This document shows, piece by piece, positions 49,303-61,119 of a DNA stretch of 64,000 bases (position 1 is the first letter of the stretch; each line of letters opens with the position of its first letter). Below the pieces are notes generated by a model. It saw only the letters and a program-made list of their open reading frames with translations. It did not search any database and was not told the DNA's origin. Source of the stretch: Atopsyche davidsoni (lineage: Eukaryota; Arthropoda; Insecta; Trichoptera; Hydrobiosidae); NCBI GenBank assembly GCA_022113835.1, contig JAILWY010000012.1:2232001-2296000 (forward strand), read 5' to 3'. The translations under genes and the position numbers were made by a program.

Positions 49303-49517
49303 GACGGTGTCGGTGGGCGGGTGCCTGGCTGTGGGTGGGTTGGCGAGGGCGCAGAGGCGGCTGTGCGCGCGGGCCCCCGCGGCCGCCGCCGCCGCCCTGG
49401 GGGGGCTCCGAGCCGCCGTGGCCGAGTGCCGCCATCAGCTGCGCCACCACCGCTGGGACTGCGCCCCCCTCGCTGCGCGCGCCTCCAACCCCCACCAGTC
49501 CGCCATGCTCAAGAGGG
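49303..49517 (+). CDS. Wnt10: Wnt ligand gene, exon 2 (N-terminal Wnt domain), probably Wnt10
   Basis: Encodes the start of the cysteine-rich Wnt domain. The order is a GGC-L cysteine, GLARAQRRLC (family pattern GL...Q..LC), an alanine-rich helix, then ECRHQLRHHRWDC, the counterpart of the nearly invariant Wnt ECQ.QFR..RWNC. The tail ASNPHQSAMLKRG is more like Wnt10 than Wnt1 or Wnt6, from memory of the family. The acceptor is TTTTGTGCGCAG (49291-49302), with a short pyrimidine tract, and the donor is G|GTAAGT at 49518; the exon ends in phase 1. Oddities: RWNCS is RWDCA here, which removes the usual Asn glycosylation site, and GCC-repeat DNA encodes a run of six alanines where other Wnts have a mixed helix. 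The exon is very GC-rich against AT-rich introns. Remaining exons (RESAF region, palmitoylation site, C-terminal cysteines) were not found to the right edge. Wnt family near certain; the Wnt10 name less so. Confidence 0.88.
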
Positions 49518-49784
49518 GTAAGTGCAAAAAATATATATAATTTACTAAGGCTAAGGTTGCATCGAGCTACATTGCACCAGGCAACACCGACATACACCAG
49601 CGCCGGCCGAGCTGACTACTCGTACTTGGCTGGTAACAATAATCAGGATATAAAAAGAGCTCCCAGCGCGTCTCATAGGAGAAAATAAGGGATATCGTAG
49701 CGATGATCCCAAAGCTCTTGTCATTCCTCCTCGCCCCGTAAATAGCGCCTCAAATCCTATAACCTATATCTCCGATACATCCCA

Positions 49785-50048
49785 TTTGAGAAACACAAGC
49801 CTCTCCAAAATAAAATCCTCCGCTAGGCAGTCAAGGCCCCGTGGTTCATCCAAAATGCCCAGCTCCACAGAGACACCAACACCAAAACGATCCAAGGGGT
49901 CATCATTGACCTCGCACACTCCTTCCAAATCTCTGCCCACTTAGTTCCAAACCCCTCTATCAACACCTTCTTCGAGTTTTACCTCGAGGATCACACACTC
50001 AACCCCAAACACAACCTCACGGTGACACAAGTCACCCAGTCATTTTGA
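49785..50048 (+). pseudogene. Jockey-type retrotransposon 3' end, copy A
   Basis: In frame from 49785 it reads FEKHKPLQNKILR, a stop (TAG at 49824), AVKAPWFIQNAQLHRDTN, IQGVIIDLAHSF and ends at TGA (50046-50048). LQNK.LR.A..APWF..N..LH.D is the hallmark C-terminus of Jockey-clade ORF2. Only the end of ORF2 remains, with one in-frame stop. Some upstream sequence (CAGCGCGTCTCA near 49668) matches copy B, so the relic may start there with internal damage. Confidence 0.85.
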
Positions 50049-50111
50049 AGGCGCTGAAGGAAAATTTTCCTGTTTCGCCGATAAAGCCAAATACACTAGA
50101 CACTAGACAGC

Positions 50112-50402
50112 GCGTCTCACGCCTGCCCCATCTGGGGATACATCCCATCTGAGAAACACAAGCCTCTCCAAAATAAAATCCTCCGCCAGGCACTCAGTGC
50201 CCCGAGGTTTATCCAAAATGCCTAGCTCCACAGGACACCAACACCAAACACAACCCCTCGGTGACACAAGTCACCCAGTCATTTTGAAGGCGCTGAAGGA
50301 AAATCTTCCTGTTTCGCCGATAAAGCCAAATACACTAGACTCACGCGAGAGACTCACTTCGACACACAACCAGAACCAGTGACCAGTGTACTTCCGTATT
50401 AT
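50112..50402 (+). pseudogene. Jockey-type retrotransposon 3' end, copy B (tandem duplicate)
   Basis: In frame from 50112: ASHACPIWGYIPSEKHKPL, then QNKILRQALSAPRFIQNA and a stop at TAG (about 50222). It continues with an internal deletion relative to copy A, then the same tail (CACAAGTCACCCAGTCATTT, CGCTGAAGGAAAATCTTCC, CCAAATACACTAGAC). CPIWGY is the Jockey motif missing from copy A. The duplicated tail shows a head-to-tail duplication of the 3' end. Sequence past 50400 is host-like with an AATAAA at about 50415. Confidence 0.8.
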
Positions 50403-50428
50403 AAACATTAAATTAATAAAGTGAATTC

Positions 50429-50695
50429 TTACATATCATTATCCTGGACTAGTCTCACTAATCTAGCTGACTTCCGATCTCCAGCCACTGGCGTAAATCC
50501 CGCATCCACGTAAATTTCCTTCTTCCAATGCCCCTTTTTTCCTTCGATTTTTCTTTCGGCAATCAGCTGGAGGATTTCATGCTTATTTGAACCAAAAATG
50601 TGTCCAAAACAGGAGACCTTTCGCTTCTTTACCAACGTCAAGAGTTTCCTTTCTTTGCGCATTCTGTGCAAGACTTTTTCATCTGTGACAAGGTA
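50429..50695 (-). pseudogene. Non-LTR retrotransposon reverse-transcriptase C-terminal fragment
   Basis: The minus-strand frame from 50671 reads RKERKLLTLVKKRKVSCFGH, then IFGSNKHEILQLIAERKIEG and a KKGHWKK basic stretch. This is the familiar C-terminal signature of RTE/CR1-type retrotransposon polyproteins ('LL..IKKRK..Y.GHI.R..KY..LQLI.EGKI.GKRG'). Residues before 50671 (TDEKVLH) continue the match. The fragment is only the last ~90 residues, is 5' truncated as usual for LINEs, and lies antisense inside intron 2. Confidence 0.85.
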
Positions 50696-50989
50696 TTGTG
50701 AATATTTATACCAAATTTATGCAAAACAAAAATAATTAAATATATATATCTAGTTATATATAATATTAACAGCACTACAGTTCAATAAAAATATAAAATT
50801 TTGTATATTTTTAAATGCCATATAAAATGGCTTTTGTGCCTCGAGCTTACAAAGCATTCATACCACCTCCCCAAAGAAGTCAACAGGTGATGGCACGGTC
50901 ACGCTAATTAACACGCATTTTACAACAATCAGCCCCTAACAATAAACAGCCCCCAGGAATGCACGTCACCCAGGAATCTAGCACCCTCG

Positions 50990-51250
50990 GCACGGTGCTT
51001 TCGAAGAAAGCTGCGTCGGACAAAGGCTTTTTATTAGGGAAGGCATTTCCTAAACCAATCACGGCACTCTCCAGCATTGTAGGCGACCCGGGGCATTGTA
51101 AAGCGCCGTCATCCTATTGTTGGCAATGATCTCGGAATATTAATCAGAGATTAGTTCTGCTAAACAGAAGGCAGATAGGCGATTCTGAGAATTTCAAAAA
51201 CGATTCTAAATTCATCAGATATCCGCGGCCGATGAATTAGTGTAATCGAT
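50990..51250. promoter_or_regulatory. GC-richer intron 2 block with repeated CATTGT (Sox-like) sites
   Basis: CATTGTAGG and CATTGTAAAG occur 15 bp apart (about 51075-51100), followed by CTATTGTTGGCAATGATC. A second GC block with several CCGGG/GGGCCC sites follows at 51530-51740. No exon features. Confidence 0.3.
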
Positions 51251-53579
51251 TTTAGACACTATTCATTTTTGATTTCGTAGATAAATTCGTAGTTTGTAGG
51301 TTTTTCTTCATCAAACTTTTTTTTACTTTATACCAAATATTTATTAGAGATTGAGTCATTTTGATTTTCCAGCGTCCATTTTCCATAAGCAAGCATCGGC
51401 CCAAACCAAAAACAACAGCCAAAACCCCGTGAGGGAATCGGCTCCAGTACAAAGCTATCTCAGCATTTCACATCATAATTTTATGACCCGTGAAGAATCA
51501 CTTAAGTCTGGAGACGCCAAATATAATTATGATGTACGCGGCCTCTCCCGGCAGCTGTCGACGGGCCCAGGTGTGGGTCGCCTTTCTTGTCCCGATTTCA
51601 CGGGTCCGGGCCCACCCTGTAGGCTCGATATTTTCTAAACAAAATGCCCCGGCTGGCTTCAGAATTCCTTGTAACGAAATTCCCGCAACAGGCGGACCTC
51701 TGGGCGAGGGCACGGCGTCGTCTGTGTTCTTTATTTCTACTTTTTGACTTTTATAGGTCTCTGCTTTGTTCTTTCGGGGATTGTGGTCTGCTTGGAAGTG
51801 TGAATGAATGTATTGTGTTTTTATTTTTTGTTATGTGTTAATATCTCAATCTTTGGCCTCGTTTCGATCTGGGTGGTTTGTTGTTTTTTTTTTTTTTTTT
51901 AATATTGTAATATTTTTTAACGTATACAATATGTTTTTAAGGTAATCGATTCACATAAAAAACGACTAGATTTTTTTTTTTCATGAATTTTATCGATCAC
52001 TGAATATTGAATACAAATAGTTAACGTTTTCGATAACGCAATATAAATATAAAGTTAATACTGAAATATTAAATATAAACTTTTTAAAATATTTTCAAAG
52101 GAAAAGAACAGGAAGCCGTTTATCAAAATGCTTTAAATCAAAGCAGCAACCCCAAAATAATAAAATCTTAGCTTTTTAACACCCCTTATAATTTATTTCC
52201 TAAACAATTTTTTATTGCCCTTCAGGGAGCTTAAAGCCATGAAATACACGAGTATATTCCTAGTTTATCTGTAATCGATCATTTTCAACGATCGTGTTAA
52301 CATGTCCCTCACACACAAAACATATCTCACGGTCGTCAAAGAGTTAAGATCTCCTATAGATACTTAAAGCCTTCATAAAACTCCGAGGGAGGTATCGAAG
52401 CTTCCAAGGCTTCGATAATAGAGTCGTTAATGTCGAAGTTTAATGATCGACAGTTAAAAACCCTTGGGAAAGAAATTTACAGAGGTCATTGAGAAATTTT
52501 AAAATATTCGACTGGCGTATATATATATTATTACAATTTCAAATTGATAATTAAAGTCATAAAAAATAACAATTACACCTTTTCATTATTTTTATCACAA
52601 AAAAAACAAAATTATTTGTAAAACAGTTTCCTATATTGTATAATACATTTATTTCTTTGCCTTGTAAGGTATCGTCAAATTTAATAATATATAAATTGAT
52701 AGCCATTGTAGTTAAAACTTTAATATGTTTAAAATAAAATAAAGTAAAATTCTTGCTTAAATTCACCTATAAAGGAAAGTCACCTTACGTTTTGTCAAAT
52801 TACTTGTGAGCAATTTAACAAACGATACTTAATGAAAATTCAGATTGAGCTTACAGTACACACAGGCATATACTACATAAATATTTAAAAAAAAAAAACT
52901 TATTTAAATTATTACTATATTATAATAGATGTCAGAAATTGAACCTTTTTTTTTACAAGAAAGCTTTAAATAACTCTGTCAACATGTCACGATGCCCTAT
53001 TGAGAGAGACAGGATGCTGGATACGTCACACCTAATTATCACCTGCTATTGTCCCCCTGGGTACTCGGGTCCACCACCGCAGAGCACAAGAAGAGACCGT
53101 CATTGTATAGATTGGCATACATTAGTACATAATATTACTATTTGTATGAAAATAAAAGTAAAAAAATACCAACCAAAATTACCCAAAGACAGTTAATCTT
53201 TTATACTGAACGTTTTAAAAAATGTTATAATGAAATAATAGTTTTTAACTAATTTTCAATAATGAGGATAACTTTGAATTATTATAGTAAAGCTGCCTTC
53301 AATCGCTACGACACAAAAGACAACAGCCCACATTCTGATTTGAGTTGTTATCAAAGCAATATCATGACTTTAGTATAGTAAAAAGTCGCTGTTCTGTAAT
53401 AAATTAATTAATAGAAAGACGTCTTTCAATTTATAGAGGCACTATCAATTTCATTCGAATTTATATATAAAAATAAAGTAACGTATTAAAAAATAAATAC
53501 CTCGAGTTTTTTTTTATGATTTCTTAATCAAATAGTAACCATTCAAAATTAATAATCCACCGTCACCAATCAGAGATTG

Positions 53580-54310
53580 AATCAATTCCTGTCGTTGGTG
53601 ACATATCTGTGAGGAGGAGCTGATAGCCATCGGGAGTGGAGGCTGCCAGGGTCTGGCGGAGGCGCAGGACCCGCGCGGTGATGCAGGGCATTCCTGGCAG
53701 CCAGCCGGAGGCCATTCCCCAGCTGATGTCTCAGTATTGCCAGGACTCTAAATTGCTTGGAATTTAATTGTATTCAATATGATAAAAATTAAAAAAAAAA
53801 AATTAAAAAAAACTGTATGGCAGTGAAGTAGTGAACATTTTTGTGAGTGAAAAGTACATTCGTATTGAATTAAAAAAAATCAAATACATTGCAGAATCTA
53901 TGCACTACATATTTTTTTATTAGTAAAACAGTTTTATATATAAAATAAATTAAAAACCACACTAATTGCATTGTTAAAAAATTTAATAAAAAAGCGTTAA
54001 ATAATAAAAATGAATAGCTCTATTTTATTACTTCAATGCTTGTTTATTTTAAAATTCTGAAAATATATATATTTTAGTCAAATGTGTAAATCTGAAAAGG
54101 CGATATCAATTTTTTTATAACTAAACATAAATAAAAGTTAAAAAATCCAATTAGCCTATTAACCGACTTTCACGGTTTAATTACGTATAAATTCAGGAAA
54201 TTTCTAAATATGCCTCGGCGGCTATCTCGATGGAGTCGGAAATAATTCGGTTCTCACAGGCCAATAGAGCCGTTCGGCGGCAGGCGCAGGCCCGCCGATC
54301 CTATCACAGA
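53580..54310. other. Two GC-rich islands separated by AT-rich DNA
   Basis: 53620-53760 (GGAGGCTGCCAGGGTCTGG and related sequence) and 54215-54300 (CGGCGGCAGGCGCAGGCCCG). Neither keeps a frame resembling a Wnt exon on either strand. 53770-54210 is AT-rich with nothing recognised. Confidence 0.3.
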
Positions 54311-54444
54311 GGAATTAATTGTCCTTGTCAGGCGAGGACAATGATTGAAACAACAGTCGATCCTTATGGGATAACCCCGCGCGTTTAATATGAGGAAACG
54401 TTACTTTATTTTTTGATGATATGTCTAACGTCCTCGTTTTGTTG

Positions 54445-54525
<81 letters not shown>

Positions 54526-55125
54526 GTATTTATTTTTATTAAGCACAAAAAAATATTCATTATCAATAATCTAATATTTCACTGTACTTATCGAGTGGTA
54601 TTAATAATTGAACCGACAGTCGATCTGTATGGGATAACCTAGCGCGTTTAATATGAGAAAACATTTGTTTGGTTTTTGATGTTATGTCTAACGTCTTCGT
54701 TTTGTTAATTTATATATGTTTGTGCTATTTATTTTTATTTAGCACAGAATAAAATATTCACTATCAATAATCTAATATTTTACTGTACTTATCGAGTGGG
54801 ATTAATAATAAAAACGACAGTCAATCCGTATACGCTAACTTTATTTATACGAATAACATGTCTAGTTTTGTTACTTTGTTTCATTGACTCAATATTTATA
54901 TAAGTTAAAAGTTTTTATTTTTATTTAACACAGTCATTCGTATTTATAATCAATCGTTTAAAAAAAAGTACTTATCAGGCGGGAATAAGTATTATATAAT
55001 AATCATTCCATGTGGGATAACCCTGCGTACTAAATATATTATAAAGTGAGATTTATGTATTTTTAAAGGAAATGTCCGGAGTGTCTTCGTTCTGTTAATG
55101 TGTTCACTTTATCAATATTTTAAAT
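54310..55125 (+). repeat. Four-unit degenerate tandem array with one (TA)n expansion
   Basis: Units contain a CGACAGTCGATC-like start (54352, 54615, 54816, about 54999), then GGGATAACC(C/T)(A/C/T)GCG, TTTAATATGA, TGTCTAACGTC(C/T)TCGTTTTG, TTATTTTTATT.AGCACA and CTGTACTTATCGAGTGG. Spacings are about 263, 201 and 183 bp. The first is longer because a pure (TA)n of ~75 bp (54445-54520) replaced a short AT stretch kept in unit two as ATTTATATATG. Confidence 0.85.
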
Positions 55126-55369
55126 GTTTTTTGATATAAATTTCACCAATATTGCTTATCCTGTTATTAAAAACAAAAAAAATATCATTTATAATAGTTA
55201 AATTTTATATATAAATAAAATATATAAAAAATAATTTTCAATATATATATATATAAGATTTTTATTTCAGATAGATATCGATAATTTAAATAAAGGGTGG
55301 TTCCCCAAAAACTTAAGGGTAAAAAAATAAAGAGACATCATCACAACCCTTGCGATTGTTGAGATAGAA

Positions 55370-55530
55370 GTCACGCGGGGCGGGATGGGGTGCGCACATT
55401 GTCTGCCGCGGTGCGGCGTTTCCGCTCGTGCGAGTCGCCCCCACTGTCCGCGCCGGTTATTGTCTGCGAGTGTAGTACAATTAGGCACCCCCCCCTCCCT
55501 TCCTGAAAGGATTAAACGTCCAAAGGGGTG
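55370..55530. other. CpG-rich block
   Basis: GGGGCGGGATGGGGTGCGC, CATTGTCTGCCGCGGTGCGG and GCGCCGGTTATTGTCTGCGA share a repeated TTGTCTGC. Possible regulatory block. 55530-56390 is AT-rich with nothing else seen. Confidence 0.3.
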
Positions 55531-56390
55531 AGTATAAATACACAACATCACTTGGGGTGGTTTTTGAATAATGTTTAAAATCTATAAATTTTATCTCGCG
55601 TATTCTTGTGAAGTTGCAAAAAGTTTCAGCAGTAGGTATTAAAAGCGACAATGTATGTACAACACAAATCGTTTTTGATTTCAGGCTTCCTTTAACAACC
55701 CACATCAGTGTAATCGACTGCTGATAAAACTTGTTTGTGCATCTTGTGTGAGAAAGAAAATAATAAAGTGTACAGAAAACAATTAAGGGTACAGATTGCG
55801 AATTTTATAGTCGTAGTATTTTAAATGAAAGAAAAGGCGGTTTTAATGTTTTTTTAAAATTATTATTAAATTTATTTATATGAATCATAAAATATGTTTT
55901 ATTGTTGTTGTTATATTTATCACCAAAACTTTATTTATAAGCACAAAATAAAAAGGTGATTCGGTTTTTGTTTAAGTTTTTCAAAATCGTCTGGTTTCTT
56001 CTTAAAAATTCGGAATGTAACAATTTTGTAAATTAATCGAAATTTTTTGTAATTTCTATAATTTTGCCAATTTATTTACAAGTATTTAAAATCAATAAGT
56101 TTATTTCAGTTAGTATTAAAAACTCATTTGGTTTGATTAAAAAAAAAACCTTCGTGACTTTTGACGCGCGTATAATAATTAGAGTTTTTCTCGAACGATC
56201 ATTTCTGTATCCGTTTATTTTGTTTTTATTGGAAGCATGTCAAGCGATTTATTTTGCTGGTTACATAACTTTTAAATATAAAGAGTTGACTGCATGGGCC
56301 TTAACAATGTAACATACAAGGAACACGCTGAAGGATAACCATAAAACAAACAGATAATAATTCTGCGGGTAAAAGTTTCTTGGGTTTTTT

Positions 56391-56560
56391 CAAAATGGCA
56401 GTCGTCTCCAAGGCGCGGGTCGCGAGCTGCATGGGGCCCATTATACTGAAATTATTCCGCAAATTCAATTAGGCCTGCAATGTTGCCAGTCTAAAAAACA
56501 CGCCGTACAATACAACACGGCCGGACAAAATGGCGGCGGTCGTGAGGAAACAGTAAAAGG
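56391..56560. promoter_or_regulatory. GC-rich block with Pho/YY1-like sites
   Basis: CAAAATGGCA (56391) and CAAAATGGCGGCGG (56526), both close to the Pho/YY1 core GCCAT, within CpG-rich sequence in intron 2. This could be a Polycomb-type or core-promoter element. Confidence 0.3.
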
Positions 56561-58249
56561 TTTCGTGTTGCGCGAAGCATGAGATTGCAAAAAAATATGA
56601 GATTGCTAAAATTACTTTTTTCATGCTACTAGATTTCTAAATAGATGAAAAAAAAATTATTTTATTATTTGTATTTTTTGGATCGGAAAAAAAAACAATA
56701 CTTTAGCAGTGGATTAATAATTCAATTAAAGATTAATTGATACGCATGCACTTAGTCTAACCTTAAGACGAAAAATAATATTATTTATAAGGCTAATTAC
56801 TTTATTATGAAATATTGTATTGGTTTATTTAATAAATTTAACAAATGTTTATTACCCAAAATAAACAAAGCTTAAATATGTTCAGAAATTGCTTTAGTCT
56901 GCTTAGATTTTAAATCATTGTTTTATGGTTGAACGATTTTTTAAGAATCAATGTGTATTTAATATTTCAATAGTATTATTGTTTTTAAAATTTTGTGTAA
57001 AATTAACTTCAAAATAAAATCCCATTTACTGTTCTTACATTATGCTTTTAAAGAATTGGTATAAAAACAAATCGACGAAAAATAGAAATTTTATTTTTTC
57101 TCAAGTAGGAAACGAGGTTTTTTTTCGTATCGTTTGTAAATCAATTACCTGGAAATGTTGATCAAATTAACAACATATAACATGTTTTTTTTCAATAAAC
57201 AAATAAACCATTAAATGAAAGCTGCCTATTACGATAAGTGCATTGTAAAGTATGACATGACATAAAAATACCAGCACGAACCTTTATGACAAGGATGTAT
57301 GTTTTGCGGTTTACGATTTATGTGATTCAATTCCAATGAAGATATTTCCACGTCAACAAGTCTTCAATCAAATGCGACATGCCAAATCTTAAAATTATTT
57401 TATTCATTCCTGTGACCATAAGATCATTCGCCCTTTTAACAAACTGCGTGATATCCACTGTCCTAAAACAATTATATACAAATAGGTAGACATAAAAAAA
57501 ATAGTTTAAAAATCAAAGTGCTTTAATAGCGCTATTGTGAATTTGCAAAGGATGTTTCATTTCAAATTTTTTTTATATATTTTTTTTATACGTGAATGTA
57601 GCATAGATTCACCCAGTATATTAGTCATTATATCTACTTTGACATATTAATTGACTTCGCTGTATCAATATGAAACAGTAATACATAAGAAGCAGGTGCG
57701 GTCCGCCCTGTTAATAAACTGTTTGCAGTCTTCCTTTAAAAAGTATTCTTACCTCTAAACTCTAATATCTCTATCTAAATATCGTTTTTTTTTTTATTTA
57801 AACAATAATATGTAAATATAGAAAAATGCGATAAATATGAACATACGTGAGCTTGATTTTAATATCTAGAAATTAGGTAGAAAGATATTAGCTGAGTTTG
57901 CCTCATGCGTTTCTGTAGAGATGGTATTATAGGCAGTAGCAATAATCTTTTATTAGTTATCTTTTTATATTTTTATTTAAAAATATGTTATTTATTTTAA
58001 TATGTTATTTATCGTTTTTACCCATAATATATATTGTGTTATCTGTGTAAGTGCTAAATTTGTATTTTTCTAAAAAAAAACAAACTTTGACGTCATCGAA
58101 GCATAGTTAACTTGTAGACGCACTATAGCAAATAAATGGGTGTATGAGTCAGTATGTAATTAGAGCGAAAGGGCGCAATTCAAATCACACTCGAACCCCA
58201 CTCGTGACATAAATCTATTATTTTTTTTATTATTATATTTTTATTTACG

Positions 58250-58560
58250 GGAGTCGAATGATTCGGCGCAAGACGGTCGCAGCTTCGACGGCAAATAAAC
58301 TAAAAGCCGACGACACCGAGGGGGCAGGGGCGCCGGGAAAAAAGATGGCGCCGGGGAGGGGAGTGGCGGGTCACGTGCCCATTTACGTCACGTGACCGCT
58401 CGCGCATGCACGTCACGTGACGCCGTATAACACAATTAAAAGTGGCGCCCGGCGACATCTCGGCCCGGTTAATTCATGCGGTTTTTTGACACTAACGATT
58501 CGTCGGCGGTTGATTCACTACCAAGACCGATTTGGCGAGATTGGAGACTCGCCCCGACGG
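58250..58560. promoter_or_regulatory. CpG-rich block with three GTCACGTG E-boxes
   Basis: GGTCACGTGCC (58369), GTCACGTGAC (58387-58396) and GTCACGTGAC (58412-58421) fall within about 55 bp. The last two are full palindromes 25 bp apart, the USF/MITF/TFE type of E-box. A CRE-like TTACGTCA overlaps the second, and AAGATGGCGCC (58342) resembles YY1/Pho sites. It looks like a housekeeping-type promoter or enhancer; no transcript start can be read from sequence. Confidence 0.45.
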
Positions 58561-59089
58561 GCGTAATTCATTTGGTGGTATAAAAAAAAAGGCTCACCCT
58601 GCTGAATCGCTTATTTCCGTAGCGGAATCGGGCTTCTGTGTAATTTATGTATTTATTTAACACGCGTGCATTATGCATTCGACATAACAGGACACCCGGA
58701 GCGGTGTAAAGGTATGGGGAAAGGGTGAAAAAATAAAAGTTTGAAAACACCGCATTTTATGAGTGGAAGGCCGCAAGCGAAAGTCAAACCGCGCATTGCT
58801 TTTTTCTGCGTGTATTGTTATATTATTAACTAAATAATTAATAGGCAACAAACATTTAAATGTATTCTTATGATTATATATATTATTAGTCCACGTTGAC
58901 AACAGGCGCATTGCTATAAATATTCGATTCGATCCCTCCAATTTACAATTCAATTGCAATTGAGCTTCATTTTAGCAAAAAAAACCCAAGCGCAGGTTGT
59001 AAACAATACAAATCACATATCAAATACGTCCTAAAACACCAATAAATTATAAAGCAGTATGAAAACGAGTCACGCATGGGCAAAGTGGT

Positions 59090-59570
59090 ATGAACAGTGT
59101 CCGCTTTTTGCCGGCGCAAATCGATTCCAATACAATCTTGCGGGGAAAAAGCCTCGAGGCACCGTGTAAACAGGAATCCGAATCTTGTCACCAGCCCTGC
59201 ATTCCCCGGCAGCCAAAAACCGAGCCGGGGCTTCCATCATCGATATTCTATCGAGTCCGCGTTGATGCCTTATTCGAGAGTTAATCGAAGCGTTTGCAAC
59301 CAGAGCAGGGCCGGCTCGGTGCCGAGGGCCGGACTCGGTTTTTTGCCCCCCGGGCGGCCCGGGGGGCGATCCGTCCGCCGGCGGGGAGATCGATCAAATC
59401 GATCAAATCGATCAAGTCGATCAAATCGATCTGAAGTGAATTGCGATCGTGGATTTTTATATTATGAATGTGACGTTTGAGAAATCGCCGTGCTTGCGAG
59501 TCGCGGATACTTTTCTCCGTGGAAGCAACGAGACTCGAAGATAACAAAATGACAATGAAACGGAATGCGA
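59090..59570. other. CpG-rich block adjoining the 9-bp repeat
   Basis: Balanced to GC-rich DNA with a CCCGGGCGGCCCGGGGGGCG core at about 59350. Overlapping reading frames on both strands reflect base composition, not a recognisable protein. Confidence 0.3.
59388..59431 (+). repeat. 9-bp tandem repeat (GATCAAATC)n, about five units
   Basis: ATCGATCAA repeats with one A-to-G change. It generates five overlapping ATCGAT/GATCAA motifs beside a CpG-rich block. Confidence 0.8.
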
Positions 59571-60626
59571 CTTTCTCATTAAAAAGAAAAAACAATTTCT
59601 TTCACGATCTTTGTATTCATATTCACAAAAAAACCTTATTGTGTCAGAATTAAATACAGAATATCTTAATTGTCAAAACACCCTCCCAGATAAATCTTTT
59701 AAGGAAAAGTCTATAAATTAATCTTAACATCTTAGCCACGAAGCTAAATCTATTTTTAATGATTATTATAAAATATTTTTAAAGGTAAAGGTGTTGTGAG
59801 GTGTGACATACTAATCACAGTCGTTTCTTATCATTATCTCCCAACACTAATCAAGTCTATAAATGATACTGTCACTTGAAAATAACAATTTCTAAAGATG
59901 TATAATTTTAAATAATATTACAAACAAATTCCAGGAAATGTATTAAGCATCTACATTGAAGTTTAAAATTGTCCTCGCAAGAACTAAACCTGCTTTGAAG
60001 GATATGTTTCCATATATTCCCTTCGTTAATTATTTTGTAAACGTATCGGTGACTCCTCACAAAATAAATTAATGCGAGCCAGGTATTATCTCGTTGATTA
60101 AATATTTTTTGCTAATTTGCTTGATTGAAAAATATGTCCATGTAAGGTTTGAGACGACAACAGTAATTATCCCCGTCCAACCTGTGCAGGTGTATCTCTA
60201 TTCATGAAGCTATTGAAATGTAAACAACAAGTAACAATGTATAATATATTTTTTTCCAAACATATAAACATTCAAGACAAATATTTAAAGGTTAACCAAG
60301 CCATAAATTAAGATAAATTATCAAAAATCACGTAACTTAACCTGAAACGATATTTCAATTATATTTTTTCGATATTTTATTTTGAATCATATCACCTATA
60401 TCTCATTACTTTCAAATAATTCATATTTTAATTTAATATTTAAAAAAAAAAAATTATTGTTGATAGTCTTTTCTTGACTACTATGAAGAAATGCTAGAAA
60501 AACGAAAGCACCTACAAACAAAAATTATCATAATTTCCTTGCCATTTAGATACTCATATTTGTTGTATATCAATTATAAACTGAAATAATGTGTTCATAA
60601 TACTTTGACCATCATTTAATTATTTT

Positions 60627-60780
60627 ATGCAAATAGTTTGCGGTAATCTGATAGCGCTGACATCTCAGAGACCCATCGGCTCAGGCTGCTTCTCCGCAGC
60701 TCTTAAAACGCACCTGGAATACTTGATGAGGACTATCCTCCCATTTGCATGCTTATTGCCCATTTTAGGCTCGTTTCAGA
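60627..60780. promoter_or_regulatory. GC-richer segment bracketed by inverted octamer (POU) sites
   Basis: ATGCAAAT at 60627-60634 and ATTTGCAT at 60743-60750 flank a segment with higher GC than its surroundings. These are perfect POU-factor octamers in opposite orientation. Confidence 0.35.
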
Positions 60781-61119
60781 ATGCCAATATCAAACTCCAA
60801 ACCTTCAACGTACAAGACAGAACAATCTAACAAAGTAAACGCAGTGTTTCGCGTAAACGACGATAAAAATCCTCGAATTTTTTTTTGGAGACGCAGATGG
60901 AAATCAAATCGCGTCATTTTCACCAATTGAACTACTGAGTACCATCAAAACTGAGAGTGAATCAAAACGATTCGATCTTTTCAGTTTTTACAAGATATAT
61001 AATGTATACTATTCATGGACTGCGGAAAAAAATATAAATGGTAAATAATTGGTTTATAGCTTGAATGTGTGTAGTTTGCATAAATTTCTCAGTAAATAAA
61101 TTTATCTTTGTAGAAACAC

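Noticed and set aside
49193..49688. Other long frames overlapping Wnt exon 2 on both strands
   Set aside because: They are stop-poor because the exon is GC-rich. Only the frame with ECRHQLRHHRWDC has family motifs and fits the splice phases.
51530..51750. Next Wnt exon
   Set aside because: GC-rich and partly open, but none of the frames contains RESAF or the expected cysteines on either strand.
55267..55705. Minus-strand gene in a GC-rich block
   Set aside because: The two frames have no recognisable domain and follow GC content. No splice or start context was found.
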